Shown here: positions 61,368 to 64,000 of the stretch, in pieces | How the letters are laid out: each line of letters starts with the position of its first letter | Numbering within the stretch: position 1 is the first letter of the stretch | Source: Baekduia soli | GTDB lineage: Bacteria; Actinomycetota; Thermoleophilia; Solirubrobacterales; Solirubrobacteraceae | Assembly (NCBI RefSeq): GCF_007970665.1 | Contig: NZ_CP042430.1 | Coordinates: forward strand, 3,162,001 to 3,226,000 | DNA length: 64,000 nt | Direction: 5' to 3' | Made by a program: the position numbers and the translations under genes | Notes under the pieces: model-generated | Seen by the model: the letters and a program-made list of their open reading frames with translations, nothing else | What the model was told of the DNA's origin: nothing | Database searches by the model: none

Positions 61368-61417
61368 GACCTGGCGACGCGCTGGAAAGCCAAAATTTGG
61401 CTCTGCAAAGGGATTTG

Positions 61418-61479
61418 TGCGGCATCTCGCGGCACGTTGCGGCACCAAATCGCGCACCGCTTTCCCATGGACTTTCCCA
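61418..61479. repeat. phased short repeats next to the attachment scar
   Basis: TGCGGCA, CGCGGCA and TGCGGCA begin at 61418, 61428 and 61438, exactly 10 bp apart. CTTTCCCA occurs at 61460 and 61472. Such phased repeats beside an att core look like integrase arm-type or excisionase binding sites. Confidence 0.5.
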
Positions 61480-61622
61480 CGGGAGGTCGTCGGGTGCCGG
61501 CGAGCGTCGATCGTGGAGGAAGATGCGGAAGATGTCCATTGGTGCTGCAGGACACTAGCCTGCGGTCGACAAACTCGCTAAAGTCCACAAGTAGCTGAAC
61601 CATCGACCTGTGAGGGATTCTG
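61480..61622 (+). promoter_or_regulatory. leader of the MerR-QGDIF-NTPase operon
   Basis: TAAAGT at 61579-61584 is a -10 candidate, with GAGGG 8 nt before the ATG at 61623 as ribosome site. AT content is higher than elsewhere in the window. No convincing -35 or operator palindrome seen. Confidence 0.35.
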
Positions 61623-61877
61623 ATGTATGCAGAGCAGCGTTTGAGTGTGCGCGAGACGGCTCGCCGCCTAGGCGTACACGAGAACACGGTCCGGAACTGG
61701 GAGGAGCGTGGGCTAATTCGAGCCGTCAAACTGCCCGGCTCCGGATATCGCCGGTTCGACCTTGCCGAGGTCGAGCGGCTGCGCAATGAGATGCTGCACG
61801 ACCTCGCGCCAGCCGTTGAGGGCCCCGTGATCCGGCCGCGGGGTCGCAAGCAGATCGTGCACGGGGATGAGCAATAG
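61623..61877 (+). CDS. MerR-type helix-turn-helix protein (excisionase-like)
   Basis: 84 residues. The HTH and wing are complete: LSVRETARRLGVHENTVRNW, EERGLIRAVKLPGSGYRRFD, LAEVERLRNEM. The remaining 20 residues (GPVIRPRGRKQIVHGDEQ) are basic and no effector domain follows, so it is a small DNA-binding protein. As first gene next to an attachment scar it could be the excisionase, or the autoregulator of the operon. It overlaps the next gene by 11 bp. Confidence 0.8.
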   Translation: MYAEQRLSVRETARRLGVHENTVRNWEERGLIRAVKLPGSGYRRFDLAEVERLRNEMLHDLAPAVEGPVIRPRGRKQIVHGDEQ

Positions 61878-62439
61878 CGTGCAGCACGAGCGAAGGCCGA
61901 CCGGCCCCTACTACGAAGTGAGAACACCCCTCCTGAGTCAAGGAGACATCTTTGACGATGTTCCGCTTGGATACCCCTCGCCGGCTCTCGAGATCGCAGT
62001 CGAGGAGGTCGACGAGAGCGCGCGCGCTTTCTTGAGTGGGCCGCTTTCTTTTGGTCCCGCGATGCTGATTACTCCAACCTGCTCGCTGCGTTCACAGACT
62101 GCGGGACGGGACTACGCCCATCCCGTCAGAACACTCGTTCCTCTGCGTCCGGTCCAAGAGCTGATGGAGGCCGGCATCCTCGACCCCTCGAAGCGAGGGT
62201 TAGCAGAACGCCGCGACTCTCTCATCAACTACATGTGGATGCCACCGCTACCGGACGTCGGGCTCGAGGAGAGCATGGCACTCCTCTACATGCCGGCCAC
62301 GCTGCATCACGACATGATTGCTGACAGGCGGGTATCACAACTGACCCGTGACGCTTCGTCGCAACTGCAGAAGAAGCTCGCCTGGTACTCAACGAGCATG
62401 CTGCTCGAGCGTTCGGACTTCGATCCGCCGATGGACTGA
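61867..62439 (+). CDS. QGDIF-motif protein of unknown function
   Basis: 190 residues, ATG inside the preceding gene. It starts with a short strand-rich part, RTPLLSQGDIFDDVPLG, followed by a hydrophobic strand with Cys, AMLITPTCSLRSQ. A His (DYAHPVRTLVPL) and LEESMALLYMPATLHHDMIA follow in the C-terminal half, which ends in a helix (ASSQLQKKLAWYSTSMLLE). No TM and no signal. I do not know the family name. Ligand binding or catalysis through the Cys/His residues is possible. Codon use is unlike that of the nitrate genes. It lies 3 bp before the NTPase gene. Confidence 0.75.
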   Translation: MSNSVQHERRPTGPYYEVRTPLLSQGDIFDDVPLGYPSPALEIAVEEVDESARAFLSGPLSFGPAMLITPTCSLRSQTAGRDYAHPVRTLVPLRPVQELMEAGILDPSKRGLAERRDSLINYMWMPPLPDVGLEESMALLYMPATLHHDMIADRRVSQLTRDASSQLQKKLAWYSTSMLLERSDFDPPMD

Positions 62440-62442
62440 CAT

Positions 62443-64000
62443 ATGACGTCCCATAAGCGCGGCGGCAATCCGTATGACTTTCGATCGCCCGTCAGACACG
62501 GATCGCTCCTTGCCGGCCGAGATGATGAGTTGGCTCAGATCGACGACTTCCTCCGAGAGGCGGCGTCTGGTCGGCCAGTCCATTTCTCGCTGTTCGGAGC
62601 TCAAGGGGACGGGAAGTCGAGCCTGCTGAACGTGGTCGTGGAGATGGCGCGGGCCAGGGGCCTTCTGTCAGTGAAGCTCGCGCTAAGCGAGGCACTTGTC
62701 CAGACCGGCCTTGACTTCTACAAGGCGGTCTACGACGCGGCACTCCAAGCGCTAATCGATATGGGGCACTTGGTGGCGGACGGTGAGTTGATGCGCGCGT
62801 GGACGCTACAGACTTGTCTCGGTGAGCCGCCCTCGAAGCCGGACGTTCAGCCGCTCGAGCTGGGCATGTTGGCGGCGGCGGGGCTCCATGGTCGCATGGT
62901 TGGCGAGGTCCCGACTCAGCTAATTCAGAGGGACCTCAAGCGGTTCCTATCGCTAGGGCCGGTTCCCCTCCAAGGGCTCGTGCTGTGTCTAGACAGCGCA
63001 CACTGGTTGGGCGACAACCGGGACCTAGCTCCGAGTCTGCTGCAACTCGCCGATGCGACGCCGCTGCTCACGATTGTGACCGCCGCTGAAGCGTCGGGAG
63101 ACCTTCAGGAGGCTGCTCCGCGCGCGTGGGCACAGATCGAGGTAAAGCCGTTCACTCAGCCCGTTCAGGTCCTGGATGCGGTTGCGAAGCCCCTTGAATC
63201 AGCTGACGAGACACTCGTTGTAGAGCCGCCTACGCCCCTGACTGCAGCTGACATCTTGCAGTTGACTGGAGGCGGGCCATATGAGGTCAATCTTGTATGC
63301 CACTTCATCTGGGAAGCGATCCGACACGGCGAGCAAGACTCTTTCGAACTGTCGCCCGCCGTAATCGAACGAGTTGCTGCAGAGCTGGAGGAGAAGGGCA
63401 GGCACCAGGCCAGCCCGGAGATCGCCACCCTGAGCGGCCTTCCGGCCACAGAGCTGCGCACCTTGGTTCTGCTAGCGCCGTTCGAGGAGCTGACAACGCA
63501 TCAGATTGCGTTAGTCCGACTCCTGCTCCGCGACTTCGGCGATAGCGATCTCACGGACGCTGAGGACGCGATTGGCCAAGAGCTATCGGCGCTGCAGGAG
63601 CGAGGGCTCGTGCAGATCGAGCAGGACCGATTCAAGCTGACGGGAGGACGCGACGCGCGGGTGTATCTGCGTTACGCGGCTAAGCGCGTATCGCCCTCGT
63701 CGGAGCTCCGCTTCGGTCGGGACTATCCCCGAACGGTGGCATCGCGCTGCGCTACTGCTCTCGCAGGCGCCGTGCTCGGTGAATCCTATGAGGGCGCCCG
63801 CTTGTTCCGTCGAGGGCGGCCTCGTGAGATCGGCCAGAGCGCGGCAGGGCGGTTGCTGGAGTCGCTCGGTAGAGCAGCAGACGAAGGCGATCTCGTCGGA
63901 CTCGGGACTGTGCTCGGTGGGTGGGTGGGACCCGCCGAGATGCAGAAGCACTCTGGCTGTGGATTCTGGCTGATGGGTCTCACCATGCAGGTGGGGGTGC
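62443..64000 (+). CDS. large P-loop NTPase (AAA_16/STAND-like), incomplete at window end
   Basis: At least 519 residues from the ATG at 62443, open to the end of the window. N-terminal NPYDFRSPVRHGSLLAGRDD then Walker A SLFGAQGDGKSSLLN (about residues 50-64). Walker B is LQGLVLCLDSAHWLGD (about 178-193), with Ser-Ala-His following the Asp. A lid-like and winged-helix region follows (TAADILQLTGGGPYEVNLVC, ELSALQERGLVQIEQDRFKL). No effector domain is seen yet. Codons such as CTA, GTA, ATT, TAT and CGA are common here and rare in the rest of the window. Three bases separate it from the QGDIF gene. Confidence 0.8.
   Translation, partial: MTSHKRGGNPYDFRSPVRHGSLLAGRDDELAQIDDFLREAASGRPVHFSLFGAQGDGKSSLLNVVVEMARARGLLSVKLALSEALVQTGLDFYKAVYDAALQALIDMGHLVADGELMRAWTLQTCLGEPPSKPDVQPLELGMLAAAGLHGRMVGEVPTQLIQRDLKRFLSLGPVPLQGLVLCLDSAHWLGDNRDLAPSLLQLADATPLLTIVTAAEASGDLQEAAPRAWAQIEVKPFTQPVQVLDAVAKPLESADETLVVEPPTPLTAADILQLTGGGPYEVNLVCHFIWEAIRHGEQDSFELSPAVIERVAAELEEKGRHQASPEIATLSGLPATELRTLVLLAPFEELTTHQIALVRLLLRDFGDSDLTDAEDAIGQELSALQERGLVQIEQDRFKLTGGRDARVYLRYAAKRVSPSSELRFGRDYPRTVASRCATALAGAVLGESYEGARLFRRGRPREIGQSAAGRLLESLGRAADEGDLVGLGTVLGGWVGPAEMQKHSGCGFWLMGLTMQVGV

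Noticed and set aside
60976-61539. Minus-strand ORFs of 180 codons or more across the tRNA-Cys scar
   Set aside because: They read straight through tRNA sequence and are Arg/Ser-rich; not credible genes.

Overview
The window is 64 kb of very GC-rich DNA. Start codons include GTG, coding density is high, many genes overlap by 4 bp (ATGA/GTGA), and several promoters appear leaderless. Protein content fits an actinobacterial-type genome, most likely Thermoleophilia/Solirubrobacterales (inference; no rRNA is present). It has abundant NarL- and OmpR-type two-component systems, a LAL-type LuxR ATPase, acyl-CoA ligases, a G1 peptidase, GtrA and DUF4956/VTC proteins, and a complete narGHJI-narK set.

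Layout. 0-6.3 kb is a decaying region. It holds the end of a secreted protein, shreds of an integrase and of an excisionase-type HTH gene, and a minus-strand operon (XRE-cupin, B3/B4-domain protein, wrecked Cys/Met PLP enzyme, frameshifted SIS protein). tRNA-Gly(GCC) with its terminator and a frameshifted RTX-repeat protein follow. 6.5-15.6 kb is acyl-CoA metabolism: an enoyl-CoA hydratase-like protein, two intact and one broken acyl-CoA ligase, an SDR enzyme behind a TetR-like operator, plus an antiporter and a secreted protein. 16.3-23.1 kb has a large LAL regulator and two units sharing one promoter box; the second unit carries a DHA2 exporter, a flavin monooxygenase and two membrane proteins. 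23.2-26.1 kb is a GFA protein and a DUF4956-VTC-PAP2 operon.

26.2-46.4 kb is a signalling island: three OmpR regulators, five NarL-type or receiver-only regulators and four histidine kinases (one frameshifted), interleaved with a lipoprotein carrying two tandem sensor-like repeats, glycosyltransferases, a cupredoxin lipoprotein, a G1 peptidase and a GH79-like hydrolase. Three genes here share a 17-bp box centred 42 nt before the start codon with a -10 hexamer 12 nt before it, which I read as a small regulon of leaderless genes.

46.6-51.2 kb encodes a membrane mannosyltransferase-like protein, an LpqC-type esterase and a class A PBP. 51.9-60.9 kb is nitrate respiration: narG-narH-narJ-narI, narK, a DUF2269 protein and a divergent Cys-rich protein.

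From 61,324 the character changes. A 44-nt 3' half of tRNA-Cys, which I read as an attachment-site scar, is followed by phased repeats and then a lower-GC three-gene operon with different codon use: MerR-type HTH, a QGDIF-motif protein of unknown function, and a large P-loop NTPase that runs off the window. I interpret this as the left end of an integrated element and the best candidate for an undescribed, possibly defence-related system.

A recurring theme is fossil fragments of highly conserved domains between intact genes: integrase, HTH, MCP hairpin tip, ABC Walker A, PRC barrel, PDZ. Separately, four single-base breaks in two genes are each repaired by adding one C to a C run, which may be sequencing error rather than decay.
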